From Pseudomonas paracarnis (lineage in GTDB: Bacteria; Pseudomonadota; Gammaproteobacteria; Pseudomonadales; Pseudomonadaceae), in the NCBI RefSeq assembly GCF_904063055.1, contig NZ_CAJFCN010000013.1, forward strand, positions 62,001 to 126,000: a DNA stretch of 64,000 nt. The letters are read 5' to 3'. This document shows, piece by piece, positions 25,541 to 34,616 of this stretch. The stretch's first letter is position 1. The number at the start of each line of letters is the position of its first letter. The translations under genes and the position numbers were made by a program. The notes beneath the pieces were generated by a model. The model ran no database searches. It was not told the origin of the DNA and worked only from the letters and a program-made list of their open reading frames with translations.

Positions 25541-26491
25541 CTAGACCGCAATCGACGGCAGGGCCAGCCCGGTCAACGACTGCGCACTGCTGGCCTGTTC
25601 CGCCACCAGCCACTCGACAAATCGGTCCACCAACTGCCCACGGCGTTTGCGCTGGGGCTGCACCACGTAATAGCCCAAGCGCGACGTCACCGTGTGGCTG
25701 ATCGGCCGGCACAGCCAATTCTGCTCCAGCAGGTTATCCACCAGGTGGCGCCAGCCGATGGCGACGCCCTGGCCGGCAATCGCGGCCTGGATCAGCAAGG
25801 TGTAGTTGTCAAAGCGCAATTGCCCAGGGGTCGGCGCAGCCGTGATACCCAATTCACGGAACACGCCATTCCAGTCGAACCACTGGCTGTTGTTTTCCTG
25901 GCGCAGGTGCAGCAACGGGCAGTCTTGCAAGGTCTGCACCGTCAGGGGCGCGACCTGCTCCTTGAGCCACTGCGGGCTGCACACCGGGAACACTTCCTCA
26001 TTGAACAACCACAGGCTTTCGCCCTGCTTGAAACGGCCATCGCCAAACAGCACCGCCACATCAATATCGCTGCGCAGCGTGGCGTGGTTGCGCTCACTGG
26101 TGACCAGGCTGACATCCACCTGCGGGTTGGCCTGGTGAAAGCGATGCAGGCGTGGCATCAGCCAATAGGCGGCGAAGGCAAAGTCGGTGGCGACTTGCAG
26201 CACTTCATGCTGGCTTTGTTGAGTGATGGCGCCGAGGCCCTGATTGATGTTCTGCAGGCCGCCTTGCACATGCTCGAACAGCAGGGCGCCAGCGTCGGTC
26301 AGTTCGATGCCGCGGTAAATGCGATCAAACAGGCGGATCGCCAGTTGCTCTTCAAGGCGTTTGATTTGCTGGCTGACCGCCGGTTGGGTGGTACCCAGCT
26401 CCATCGCGGCCGCGGTGAAACTGCGATGACGCGCCGCCGCCTCAAAGGCGCGCAGCAAATCGAGAGAGAGGCCACCCAACGCTTCATACAT
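25541..26491 (-). CDS. LysR-type regulator of choline-sulfate use
   Basis: A 316-residue LysR regulator with its helix-turn-helix near residues 20-60 (SFTAAAMELGTTQPAVSQQIKR) and an effector domain. It is divergent from betC with 103 bases between the start codons. This is the arrangement of the choline sulfate utilisation regulators of Pseudomonas and rhizobia. The effector may be choline-O-sulfate or choline; this is not known from the sequence. Confidence 0.85.
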   Translation of the reverse strand: MYEALGGLSLDLLRAFEAAARHRSFTAAAMELGTTQPAVSQQIKRLEEQLAIRLFDRIYRGIELTDAGALLFEHVQGGLQNINQGLGAITQQSQHEVLQVATDFAFAAYWLMPRLHRFHQANPQVDVSLVTSERNHATLRSDIDVAVLFGDGRFKQGESLWLFNEEVFPVCSPQWLKEQVAPLTVQTLQDCPLLHLRQENNSQWFDWNGVFRELGITAAPTPGQLRFDNYTLLIQAAIAGQGVAIGWRHLVDNLLEQNWLCRPISHTVTSRLGYYVVQPQRKRRGQLVDRFVEWLVAEQASSAQSLTGLALPSIAV

Positions 26492-26594
26492 AAGCTCAAC
26501 TTATCCTAGTCATTGCTGTGCATGGGCTTTACCCCATAATTTAAGGCCCGCATGCTCATTGGCATAAACACTGCCTATGGAATGCCGAGAAACC

Positions 26595-28109
26595 ATGAAG
26601 CGCAAGAATATTCTTTTCATCATGGCCGATCAGATGGCCGCGCCGATGCTGCCGTTCTACGGGCCTTCCCCGATCAAGCTGCCCAACCTCAGCCGCCTGG
26701 CGGCACAAGGCGTGGTGTTCGACGCTGCCTATTGCAACAGCCCGTTGTGCGCACCGTCGCGCTTCACCTTGGTCAGCGGCCAGTTGCCGAGCAAGATCGG
26801 CGCCTACGACAACGCCGCCGATTTCCCCGCCGACGTGCCGACCTATGCCCACTACTTGCGCCGCCTGGGCTACCGCACCGCACTGTCGGGCAAGATGCAC
26901 TTCTGCGGCCCCGACCAGTTGCACGGCTATGAGGAACGCCTGACCAGCGACATCTACCCCGCCGACTACGGCTGGGCGGTGAACTGGGATGAGCCAGACG
27001 TACGCCCTACCTGGTATCACAACATGTCCTCGGTGCTGCAAGCCGGTCCGTGTGTACGCACCAACCAGCTGGATTTCGACGAAGAGGTGGTGTTCAAGGC
27101 CCAGCAATATCTGTTCGACCACATCCGCGAGCCGGGCGACCAGCCGTTCTGCCTGACCGTGTCGATGACTCATCCCCACGACCCTTACACCATTCCCAAG
27201 CCGTTCTGGGACCTCTACGCCGACACCGAGATCCCAATGCCCGCGACGCCGCCCCAGGCCGATCTCGACCCGCATTCCCAGCGGCTGCTCAAGGTTTATG
27301 ACTTGTGGGACAAACCGCTGCCTGTGGATAAAATTCGCGACGCCCGCCGCGCCTACTTCGGTGCCTGCAGCTACATCGACAGCAACGTCGGCAAGCTGCT
27401 GCAGACCCTGGAAGACACCGGCCTGGCCGACGACACCCTGATCATTTTCTCTGGCGACCACGGCGACATGCTTGGCGAGCACGGCCTCTGGTACAAAATG
27501 CACTGGTTTGAAATGGCCGCCCGCGTGCCGCTGCTGATCAGTGCGCCGGGGCAGTTCGCCGCTGGCCGCGTCGCCCAGGCCGTGTCGACCGCCGACTTGT
27601 TGCCGACCCTGGTGGAATTGGCCGGAGGCGAACTGGATCCGCACTTGCCGCTGGACGGCCGCTCGCTGGTCGCGCACTTGCAGGGGCAGGGCGGGCATGA
27701 CGAAGTGTTTGGCGAATACATGGCCGAAGGCACCGTCAGCCCATTGATGATGATTCGCCGGGGCGCCTACAAATTCATCTACAGCGAGGACGATCCTTGC
27801 CTATTGTTCGATGTGCATAACGACCCGAGCGAGCAGGAAAACCTCAGCCAGTCAGCTGAACATCGGCCATTGTTCGAGGCGTTCTTGCGTGAAGCGCGGG
27901 CTAAATGGGACATCCCGGCGATCCATCAACAGGTGCTCGCCAGCCAACGCCGTCGCCGCCTGGTGTTTGAAGCGCTGACCCAAGGCAAGCTCAAGAGCTG
28001 GGATCACCAGCCACTGGTAGACGCCAGTCAGCAGTACATGCGCAACCATATCGACCTTGATGACCTGGAGCGCAAAGCACGTTTTCCACAACCCTGCCAA
28101 AACCAATAA
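26595..28109 (+). CDS. betC: Choline-sulfatase
   Basis: A 504-residue type I sulfatase that hydrolyses choline-O-sulfate to choline and sulfate. The formylglycine signature is C52-A-P-S-R56, so an activating enzyme must convert the cysteine (or it resembles members with Cys at that site). The metal-binding region FIMADQM and the later SGDHGDMLGEHG complete the sulfatase core, and the choline-sulfatase C-terminus is present. No signal peptide, so it is cytoplasmic, and the substrate must be imported. ATG 26595 is the usual family start. The gene is followed 18 bases later by choX. Confidence 0.95.
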   Translation: MKRKNILFIMADQMAAPMLPFYGPSPIKLPNLSRLAAQGVVFDAAYCNSPLCAPSRFTLVSGQLPSKIGAYDNAADFPADVPTYAHYLRRLGYRTALSGKMHFCGPDQLHGYEERLTSDIYPADYGWAVNWDEPDVRPTWYHNMSSVLQAGPCVRTNQLDFDEEVVFKAQQYLFDHIREPGDQPFCLTVSMTHPHDPYTIPKPFWDLYADTEIPMPATPPQADLDPHSQRLLKVYDLWDKPLPVDKIRDARRAYFGACSYIDSNVGKLLQTLEDTGLADDTLIIFSGDHGDMLGEHGLWYKMHWFEMAARVPLLISAPGQFAAGRVAQAVSTADLLPTLVELAGGELDPHLPLDGRSLVAHLQGQGGHDEVFGEYMAEGTVSPLMMIRRGAYKFIYSEDDPCLLFDVHNDPSEQENLSQSAEHRPLFEAFLREARAKWDIPAIHQQVLASQRRRRLVFEALTQGKLKSWDHQPLVDASQQYMRNHIDLDDLERKARFPQPCQNQ

Positions 28110-28127
28110 GTAGACAGAGGGAAGGCC

Positions 28128-29042
28128 ATGCAAAAGTTGACCGTGGTACTGAGTTTGGTGGTGCTCAGCAGCGCCCAGGTGTACGCAGACACTCGCTGCG
28201 AAACGGTAAAGATGGCCGATCCAGGCTGGAGCGATATTGCCGCCACCAACGCTATCACCAGTTTCCTGCTGACGGGCATGGGCTATCAACCCAAGGTCGA
28301 CACCCTGGCGGTGCCGATTACCTTCGGCGGGCTCAAGGACGGCCAGGTGGATGTCTTCCTCGGCAACTGGATGCCGGCGCAGCAGGGCTTCTACGACAAG
28401 TTCGTGGCCAACGGCGATGTGGTGCAACTGGCGAAGAACCTGGAGGGCACCGAGTTCACCCTCGCCGTGCCGGACTATGTGTGGGACGCCGGGGTGCATG
28501 ACTTTGCCGACCTGAACACATTTGCCGACAAGTTCGACAAGAAGATCTACGGCATCGGCTCCGGCGCACCAGCCAATATCTCGTTGCAGGAGATCATCAA
28601 GAAAAATGATTTCGACCTGGGGCAGTGGAAGCTGATCGAGTCCAGCGAACAGGCGATGCTCGCAGAGGTCTCGCGAGCGGTGAAGAAACAGCGTTTCATC
28701 ACCTTTCTCGGCTGGACCCCGCACCCGATGAACGTGCAACTGAAAATGCGCTACCTCAAGGGCGGCGAGCAGTACTTTGGTGCCACCGGCAGCGTCTATA
28801 CCTTGACTCGCAAGGGTTACGCACAAGCGTGCCCCAATGTCGGCAAACTGCTGACCAACCTGAGTTTTACCCAGGCCATGGAGAACAGCATCATGGCTGA
28901 CGTGGCGAACAACAAGGTCAGCAATGCGCAGGCGGCGAAGACGTGGATCAAGGCCAACCCGGCGGTCCTGGACCAGTGGCTGGAGGGGGTGAAAACCCTG
29001 GACGGCCAGGAGGCGTTGCCGGCGGTAAAAGCCAAACTCTGA
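28128..29042 (+). CDS. choX: Choline ABC transporter substrate-binding protein
   Basis: A 304-residue periplasmic binding protein of the glycine betaine/choline (OpuAC-like) type, with a signal peptide ending VYA (about residue 21). The ligand-box tryptophans of the choline binders are plausible in LGNWMP and FLGWTPHPM. The gene is 18 bases after betC with a good ribosome binding site, so it belongs to the choline-sulfate operon. No permease or ATPase gene is next to it, so it probably works with a transporter encoded elsewhere. Confidence 0.9.
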   Translation: MQKLTVVLSLVVLSSAQVYADTRCETVKMADPGWSDIAATNAITSFLLTGMGYQPKVDTLAVPITFGGLKDGQVDVFLGNWMPAQQGFYDKFVANGDVVQLAKNLEGTEFTLAVPDYVWDAGVHDFADLNTFADKFDKKIYGIGSGAPANISLQEIIKKNDFDLGQWKLIESSEQAMLAEVSRAVKKQRFITFLGWTPHPMNVQLKMRYLKGGEQYFGATGSVYTLTRKGYAQACPNVGKLLTNLSFTQAMENSIMADVANNKVSNAQAAKTWIKANPAVLDQWLEGVKTLDGQEALPAVKAKL

Positions 29043-29052
29043 CGTTAAAATC

Positions 29053-29098
29053 GGACGCAGAGCGTCCCGAGCAGCATTCCCACGCAGAGCGTGGGAAC
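29053..29098. repeat. Double hairpin with shared ACGCAGAGCGT core (short form)
   Basis: Two small inverted repeats, GGACGC-aga-GCGTCC and TTCCCACGC-aga-GCGTGGGAA, share the same core ACGCAGAGCGT. They follow the choX stop codon closely. The same core recurs four times at 33874-33970. Confidence 0.8.
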
Positions 29099-29127
29099 GA
29101 TCAACTCTGACGCTTGCCGGCGACCCC

Positions 29128-29212
29128 GTGGGAGCTGGCTTGCCTGCGATAGCATCACCCCGGTATGCCTCTCACACCGAGGCGCCAGCATCGCAGGCAA
29201 GCCAGCTCCCAC
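29128..29212. repeat. REP pair, GAGCTGGCTTGCCTGCGAT type
   Basis: Head-to-head REP pair (outer ends GTGGGAGC / GCTCCCAC) with about 35 unrelated bases in the middle. Together with the double hairpin it fills the gap between choX and the SulP gene. Confidence 0.9.
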
Positions 29213-29264
29213 AGGTACACATGCATATTGATACTCTTGCCAAAACCCTTTATCCGAGCCTGCG

Positions 29265-30833
29265 ATGCCCCGGCCCAACCGCCATACACTCTTGCCTTTC
29301 CTGCGCTGGCTGCCGCGCCAAACCCGCGCCAGCGTCGGCCGGGACGCGATCGTCGGCCTCAGCGGCGCTGTGCTTGCGCTGCCGCAGTCGATTGCCTACG
29401 CACTCATCGCCGGTCTCCCACCCGAATATGGGCTCTACGCAGCCATCATCCCAGTATTGATCGCCTGCCTGTGGGGCTCGTCCTGGCACCTGATCTGCGG
29501 GCCCACGGCCGCCATCTCCATCGTGCTTTACGCCAGCATCAGCCCACTGGCCGTGCCAGGCTCCCAGGACTACATCACCCTCATCCTGTTGCTGACCTTC
29601 CTCGCCGGGGTATTCCAATGGTTGCTCGGCCTGCTGCGCTTCGGCGCGTTGGTGAACTTTGTCTCCCATTCGGTGGTGCTGGGTTTCACCCTGGGTGCCG
29701 CCGTAGTGATCGCCTTGGGGCAATTGCCCAACCTGCTCGGCTTGGATTTACCGAGCCAGGCCACGGCTATCAATGGCCTGCTGGCGCTGATCGACCATCG
29801 TGGCGAGTGGGACCACGCGTCCCTGGCCCTGGGGCTGGGTACATTGCTGGCAGGTATGCTGCTCAAGTACCTCGTGCCACGTTGGCCGACATTGTTGATC
29901 GCCTTGGTGTTGGGCAGCCTGGCGGCATGGCTGTTGCCGGCGATGTTCGGGCATGTGGCACGGGTCAGTTCGTTTATTGGCAAACTGCCGCCGTTCAGCC
30001 CGTTGCCGATGGATCTGGATCTGGTGCTGCGCCTGCTGCCCAGTGCCGTGGCGGTGGGAATGCTGGGGTTGGTGACCAGCCTGTCGATTGCCCGTTCGCT
30101 GTCCGCCCGCTCGCAACAACTGCTCGACGCCAACCAGGAAGTACGCGCCCAGGGTTTATCCAACATCGTGGGCGGATTTTTTTCCGGATACCTGTCAGCC
30201 GGATCGTTCACCCGCTCGGGCCTCAGTTATGAGGCGGGTGCCTGTTCGCCATTGGCGGGGGTTTTTTCGGCCCTGTGGGTGGCGATATTCGCGTTATTTG
30301 GCGCAACGTTGATTGCGCATATTCCGATCCCGAGCATGGCGGCGAGCATCCTGCTGATCTGCTGGGGCCTGGTGGACCACCGCGGCATTCGTGCGCTGTT
30401 CCGGGTCAGCCGCGCCGAATTTGTGGTGATGAGCCTGACCTGTGTCGCCACCTTGTTGCTGGAGCTGCAAACGGCGATCTATGCCGGGGTACTGGCGTCG
30501 CTGTTTTTCTATCTCAAGCGCACCTCGCAGCCACGGGTGCAACACTGGCGCGACGGTGAAGCGGATGTGTTGCGGGTGGGCGGCTCGATCTTTTTTGGCG
30601 CCAGCCATTACCTGCAAGTGCGCCTGCAACGTCTGCAGGGTGAGCGGGTGGTGATCGAGGCGCAGCAGATCAACTTTATCGACTATTCCGGGGTGGAGAT
30701 GCTGCACCAGGAGGCGCGGCGATTGGCGGGGTTGGGCCGTAGCTTGACGTTGCGTGGGGCCAGGCCGCAGGTGGTCGAGGAATTGATGAAGCTGGAGGGG
30801 CCGGATAACTGCCCCCTCCATTTCGAAGATTAA
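29265..30833 (+). CDS. SulP family anion transporter with STAS domain
   Basis: A 522-residue SulP transporter with ten or more membrane segments. The SulP signature lies in the early part (GLPPEYGLYAA and CGPTAAISIVL), and a cytoplasmic STAS domain covers roughly residues 425-520. It is on the same strand as betC and choX. Two explanations fit: export of sulfate freed by BetC, or uptake of choline-O-sulfate itself. Both are inference. The 222-base gap before it is full of repeats, so it could have its own promoter. ATG 29265. Confidence 0.88.
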   Translation: MPRPNRHTLLPFLRWLPRQTRASVGRDAIVGLSGAVLALPQSIAYALIAGLPPEYGLYAAIIPVLIACLWGSSWHLICGPTAAISIVLYASISPLAVPGSQDYITLILLLTFLAGVFQWLLGLLRFGALVNFVSHSVVLGFTLGAAVVIALGQLPNLLGLDLPSQATAINGLLALIDHRGEWDHASLALGLGTLLAGMLLKYLVPRWPTLLIALVLGSLAAWLLPAMFGHVARVSSFIGKLPPFSPLPMDLDLVLRLLPSAVAVGMLGLVTSLSIARSLSARSQQLLDANQEVRAQGLSNIVGGFFSGYLSAGSFTRSGLSYEAGACSPLAGVFSALWVAIFALFGATLIAHIPIPSMAASILLICWGLVDHRGIRALFRVSRAEFVVMSLTCVATLLLELQTAIYAGVLASLFFYLKRTSQPRVQHWRDGEADVLRVGGSIFFGASHYLQVRLQRLQGERVVIEAQQINFIDYSGVEMLHQEARRLAGLGRSLTLRGARPQVVEELMKLEGPDNCPLHFED

Positions 30834-30845
30834 ACCCGATCAACT

Positions 30846-30932
30846 GTGGGAGCTGGCTTGCCTGCGATAGCGGTGGATCAGCCAGCACATGGGTAACTGA
30901 CCTATTGCTATCGCAGGCAAGCCAGCTCCCAC
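30846..30932. repeat. REP pair, GAGCTGGCTTGCCTGCGATAG type
   Basis: Head-to-head REP pair between the converging SulP and aroE genes; the hairpin may serve as their shared terminator, as no U-tract terminator is visible. Confidence 0.9.
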
Positions 30933-30961
30933 ATTAAGTGTGCCCACATCAGCGTGTGGGA

Positions 30962-31780
30962 TCAGGCCAATTGCCGGCGCAGTTCGGCCAGTACGGGGCC
31001 CGAATCCGGACGCACGCCGCGCCACAGCAAGAAGGCTTCCGCCGCTTGCTCCACCAGCATGCCCAGGCCATCCATCGCCACCGCCGCGCCTTGCTCGCTC
31101 GCCCAGCGGCAGAATGCAGTGGGTTCCTTGGCGTACATCATGTCGTAGCAGAAGGTCTTGCCCGGCTCGATCAGACTGCCGGCAATCGGCGGTACATCGC
31201 CTGACAGGCTGGCCGACGTGGCATTGATGATCACGTCCACCGGCTCACGCAACCAGTCGAAACCACTGGCAGACACCGGGCCCAGGTCATCGAACAGCTC
31301 AGCCAGCCGCTCGGCCTTTTCCACGGTGCGGTTGGCGATGATCAACGACGAGGGTTGCTGCGCCAGCAACGGCTCCAGCGCACCGCGTACCGCACCACCG
31401 GCGCCCAACAACAGAATGCGTTTGCCTTGCAGGCTCAGCCCGGCGTTGACCGTCAAGTCGCGCACCAGGCCCGCGCCGTCGGTGTTGTCGCCCAACAACG
31501 TGCCGTCAGCCAGTTTGCTCAAGGTGTTCACGGCGCCGGCGCGCTGGGCACGTTCGGTCAGGGTATTGGCCAAGCGATAGGCCTCTTCCTTGAACGGCAC
31601 GGTCACGTTGGCGCCACGGCCCTGTTGGAAAAACTCACGGGCACAGGCGGTGAAGTCCTCCAACGGCGCGAGCATCGTGCTGTAGTCCAGTTGCTCGCCG
31701 GTCTGGGCGGCGAACAGACGATGAATCAGCGGCGACTTGCTATGGCCGATGGGGTTGCCGAACACCACATAACGGTCCAT
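30962..31780 (-). CDS. aroE: Shikimate dehydrogenase
   Basis: A 272-residue NADPH-dependent shikimate dehydrogenase of the aromatic amino acid pathway. The substrate site motif NPIGHSKSP, the NTDG motif (GDNTDGAGL) and the nucleotide motif GAGGAVRG are all present. I use ATG 31780, which shares a base with the hemF stop (TGATG); the open frame could add one codon (GTG). The coupling indicates translation after hemF, as in other pseudomonads. Confidence 0.96.
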   Translation of the reverse strand: MDRYVVFGNPIGHSKSPLIHRLFAAQTGEQLDYSTMLAPLEDFTACAREFFQQGRGANVTVPFKEEAYRLANTLTERAQRAGAVNTLSKLADGTLLGDNTDGAGLVRDLTVNAGLSLQGKRILLLGAGGAVRGALEPLLAQQPSSLIIANRTVEKAERLAELFDDLGPVSASGFDWLREPVDVIINATSASLSGDVPPIAGSLIEPGKTFCYDMMYAKEPTAFCRWASEQGAAVAMDGLGMLVEQAAEAFLLWRGVRPDSGPVLAELRRQLA

Positions 31781-32712
31781 CACACCGCCGCCTTGGGCGC
31801 GGCAACGCCGAGCCAGTCACGGTCTTGCAGGAAGTAGTCGGTGAGGCGCGCCTCTTCGCTGCCGGCTTCGGCCTTCCAGTCGTAGCTCCAGCGTACCTGA
31901 GGTGGCAGCGACATCAGGATCGACTCCGTACGCCCGCCCGATTGCAGGCCGAACAGGGTGCCACGGTCATAGACCAGGTTGAACTCAACGTAGCGGCCCC
32001 GGCGGAACTCCTGGAACTGGCGTTGTTGCTCGGTGTACGCCATGGCCTTGCGACGCTGCACAATCGGCAGATAGGCATCGATGTAGGCATCGCCGATGGC
32101 GCGGATGAAGGCGAAGCAGGTGTCAAAGCCCCACTCGTTCAAGTCATCGAAGAACAGCCCACCGATGCCACGGGGCTCGTTGCGGTGCTTGATGTGGAAG
32201 TAGGTGTCACACCAGGCCTTGTAGCGGGAGTACACGTCCGGGCCAAACGGTGCACAGGCCTGCTCGGCCACGCGGTGCCAGTGAATGCAGTCTTCTTCAT
32301 TGCCGTAATACGGGGTGAGATCGAAGCCACCACCGAACCACCACACCGGTTCTTCACCTTCTTTTTCAGCGATGAAAAACCGCACATTGGCGTGGGAAGT
32401 CGGTACATGAGGGTTATGCGGATGGATCACCAGCGACACACCCAGGGCCTCAAACCCACGGCCCGCCAGTTCAGGGCGATGGGCACTGGCAGACGGGGGC
32501 AGACCGCTGCCGAACACGTGGGAAAAGTTGACACCGCCTTTTTCGATCACCGAACCGTTTTCCATCACACGGGTACGACCGCCACCGCCGGCTGGCCGGG
32601 TCCAGGCGTCTTCGATAAAGCGAGTGTCCGTCTCGAAGGTTTCCAGGGCGCTGCAAATGCGGTCTTGCAGGTCAAGCAGGTAGGCTTTAACGGCCTCGGT
32701 GCGGGTAGTCAT
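31780..32712 (-). CDS. hemF: Oxygen-dependent coproporphyrinogen III oxidase
   Basis: A 310-residue enzyme that decarboxylates coproporphyrinogen III with O2 in haem synthesis. The family motifs SHANVRFF and GGGFDLTPYYG, and the C-terminal RGTLFGLQSGGRTESILMS region, are intact. It is the first gene of the hemF-aroE pair. In Pseudomonas this gene may be controlled by Anr/Dnr, but I see no clear site in the 178 bases upstream. Confidence 0.97.
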   Translation of the reverse strand: MTTRTEAVKAYLLDLQDRICSALETFETDTRFIEDAWTRPAGGGGRTRVMENGSVIEKGGVNFSHVFGSGLPPSASAHRPELAGRGFEALGVSLVIHPHNPHVPTSHANVRFFIAEKEGEEPVWWFGGGFDLTPYYGNEEDCIHWHRVAEQACAPFGPDVYSRYKAWCDTYFHIKHRNEPRGIGGLFFDDLNEWGFDTCFAFIRAIGDAYIDAYLPIVQRRKAMAYTEQQRQFQEFRRGRYVEFNLVYDRGTLFGLQSGGRTESILMSLPPQVRWSYDWKAEAGSEEARLTDYFLQDRDWLGVAAPKAAV

Positions 32713-32890
32713 GGCATCACCTTGAATCGGGCAAAGCTACGCGAGGCCCATGGGGCGTCGGCGGCAAATGGGCGCACAGGATACCACTGCGCCTACATGC
32801 CACTGCACTTAGGTGCGCAGCAGTTGACGAAGATCAAGCTTAGGAGTCCGATAGGGGGCTACGCAGATTCGAACCCAAGGAGAAGTGCAG

Positions 32891-33868
32891 ATGGCCAAAC
32901 GTATCCAGTTCAGCGCCCATGGCGGCCCCGAAGTACTTGAATATGTGGACTACACGCCAGCGGAGCCTGGCCCACAGCAGGTTCGGGTGCGCAACGAAGC
33001 TATCGGCCTGAACTTCATCGACACCTATTTCCGCAGTGGTCTCTACGCGCCGCCCGCCCTGCCATCGGGCCTGGGTGCGGAAGGCGCTGGCGTGGTGGAC
33101 GCGGTGGGCAGTGAAGTCAGCCAATTCAAAGTTGGCGACCGCGTGGCCTACGGCAGCGGTCCGCTGGGTGCCTACAGCGAGCTGCATGTGTTGCCTGCCG
33201 CCAACCTGGTGCACCTACCGGATGAGATCAGCTTTGAACAGGCCGCCGGTGCCATGCTCAAAGGCCTGACCGTGCAATACCTGTTGCGCCAGACCTATGA
33301 GCTCAAAGGCGGTGAAACCATTTTGTTCCACGCCGCCGCCGGTGGCGTGGGTTCCCTGGCCTGCCAATGGGCCAAGGCCCTGGGCGTGAAGTTGATCGGT
33401 ACGGTCAGCTCCCCGGAAAAAGCCGCTTTGGCCAAATCGCTGGGCGCCTGGGAAACCATCGACTACAGCAAGGAGGATGTCGCACAACGCGTACTGGAAT
33501 TGACTGACGGCAAGAAGTGCCCGGTGGTATATGACGGCGTCGGCAAAGACACCTGGCTGACCTCGCTCGACAGCGTGTCACCGCGGGGCTTGTTGGTGAG
33601 CTTCGGCAATGCGTCGGGTGCAGTGGATGGGGTGAACCTGGGGATTCTGTCGGCGAAAGGATCGCTGTACGTGACCCGGCCTACTTTGGCGACCTACGCG
33701 AACAACCCGGCGAACTTGCAGGCGATGGCGGACGATCTGTTTTCGATGATCAAAAGTGGCAAGGTGCGCATTGATATCAACCAGCGCTACTCGCTGGCAG
33801 AGGCGGCCAAAGCGCAGACGGAGTTGTCGGGGCGGCGCACGACTGGATCGACCATCCTGCTGCCTTAA
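32891..33868 (+). CDS. qor: NADPH:quinone oxidoreductase (zeta-crystallin type)
   Basis: A 325-residue medium-chain dehydrogenase without the catalytic zinc ligands, as in the quinone reductases. The NADPH-binding Rossmann motif is AAAGGVGSLACQWAKALG. ATG 32891 has AGGAG eight bases upstream; the GTG at 32885 adds two codons. It is divergent from hemF, in the conserved order hemF-qor-tsaC of pseudomonads. It reduces quinones or other electrophiles, a protective role. Confidence 0.93.
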   Translation: MAKRIQFSAHGGPEVLEYVDYTPAEPGPQQVRVRNEAIGLNFIDTYFRSGLYAPPALPSGLGAEGAGVVDAVGSEVSQFKVGDRVAYGSGPLGAYSELHVLPAANLVHLPDEISFEQAAGAMLKGLTVQYLLRQTYELKGGETILFHAAAGGVGSLACQWAKALGVKLIGTVSSPEKAALAKSLGAWETIDYSKEDVAQRVLELTDGKKCPVVYDGVGKDTWLTSLDSVSPRGLLVSFGNASGAVDGVNLGILSAKGSLYVTRPTLATYANNPANLQAMADDLFSMIKSGKVRIDINQRYSLAEAAKAQTELSGRRTTGSTILLP

Positions 33869-33873
33869 GATCG

Positions 33874-33970
33874 TACCCACGCTCTGCGTGGGAATGCATA
33901 CCGTGACGCTCTGCGTCACAAGCGGACGCAGAGCGTCCAATGCGGCGTTCCCACGCAGAGCGTGGGAACG
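33874..33970. repeat. Four-hairpin repeat with shared ACGCAGAGCGT core (long form)
   Basis: Four consecutive inverted repeats share one core: CCCACGC-tct-GCGTGGG, GTGACGC-tct-GCGTCAC, GGACGC-aga-GCGTCC and TTCCCACGC-aga-GCGTGGGAA. The outer two are inverted copies of one another, as in a REP-pair element. It lies between the converging qor and tsaC genes and could stop transcription. Confidence 0.85.
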
Positions 33971-33985
33971 AGCTGCACCTCGGTC

Positions 33986-34543
33986 TCAGGACGGGCGCAC
34001 CACATCACCCGTCACCAGGTCCCGAATCAGGCTCGGGTTCTTGCGCCCACCCAAGGCGCCGCCCAACACCAGGTCCACTTGCCCGCGAAAATACTGCTCC
34101 ACGCGAATCCGCGTGCGGGCTGCCGGGCGGCCCTGTGGGTTGGCCGAGGTGGAAATCAACGGGCCGACCTCGGCGCACAAATCTCTCACCAACGGATGAT
34201 CACTGACCCGCAGCGCTACGGTGTCATGCACACCCGTGACCCATTCGGGCAGCAAGTCTTGATGGGGCACCAGCCAGGTATTCGGCCCTGGCCAGGTGCT
34301 GGCCATGCGTTCGATCCATGTGTCCGGGAAATCTTCAAACAGAAAGTCGAACTGACGAATATTGTCCGCCACCAGGATCAGGCCTTTGTCGACCGAGCGG
34401 TTCTTGATCGCCAGCAGCCGATCCACTGCTTCTTCGTTCCACGGGTCGCAGCCCAGGCCCCAGACCGCTTCGGTCGGATAGGCGATCACCGCGCCTGCGC
34501 GAATTTCCCGTGCGGCTTCCAGCACACGCCACCTGTTGACCAT
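33986..34543 (-). CDS. tsaC: L-threonylcarbamoyladenylate synthase
   Basis: A 185-residue YrdC/Sua5-type enzyme that makes threonylcarbamoyl-AMP for the t6A modification of ANN-decoding tRNAs. It begins with the typical region GAVIAYPTEAVWGLGCDP. The ATP-binding basic motif KNRSVDKG and the STSANPQG motif follow. It lacks the C-terminal Sua5 domain, as the short TsaC form does. The gene lies 73 bases downstream of dprA on the same strand. Confidence 0.95.
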   Translation of the reverse strand: MVNRWRVLEAAREIRAGAVIAYPTEAVWGLGCDPWNEEAVDRLLAIKNRSVDKGLILVADNIRQFDFLFEDFPDTWIERMASTWPGPNTWLVPHQDLLPEWVTGVHDTVALRVSDHPLVRDLCAEVGPLISTSANPQGRPAARTRIRVEQYFRGQVDLVLGGALGGRKNPSLIRDLVTGDVVRPS

Positions 34544-34616
34544 TGTTTACTCTCCGGACTAAAGCTCTGGGCAGTTTACCGATCTTCGTTACAAAACCTA
34601 GCGCCAAAAACGTCCA

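Noticed and set aside
25733..25743. TTATCCACC inside the LysR gene as a DnaA box
   Set aside because: One mismatch at the last base and within coding sequence; such near-matches are expected by chance.
32786..32822. Imperfect hairpin (CTGCGC...GCGCAG) upstream of qor
   Set aside because: Arms need a two-base bulge and there is no T-run; it could be chance.
32868..32880. tRNA T-arm-like sequence GATTCGAACCC before qor
   Set aside because: No matching acceptor, D or anticodon arms could be found around it.
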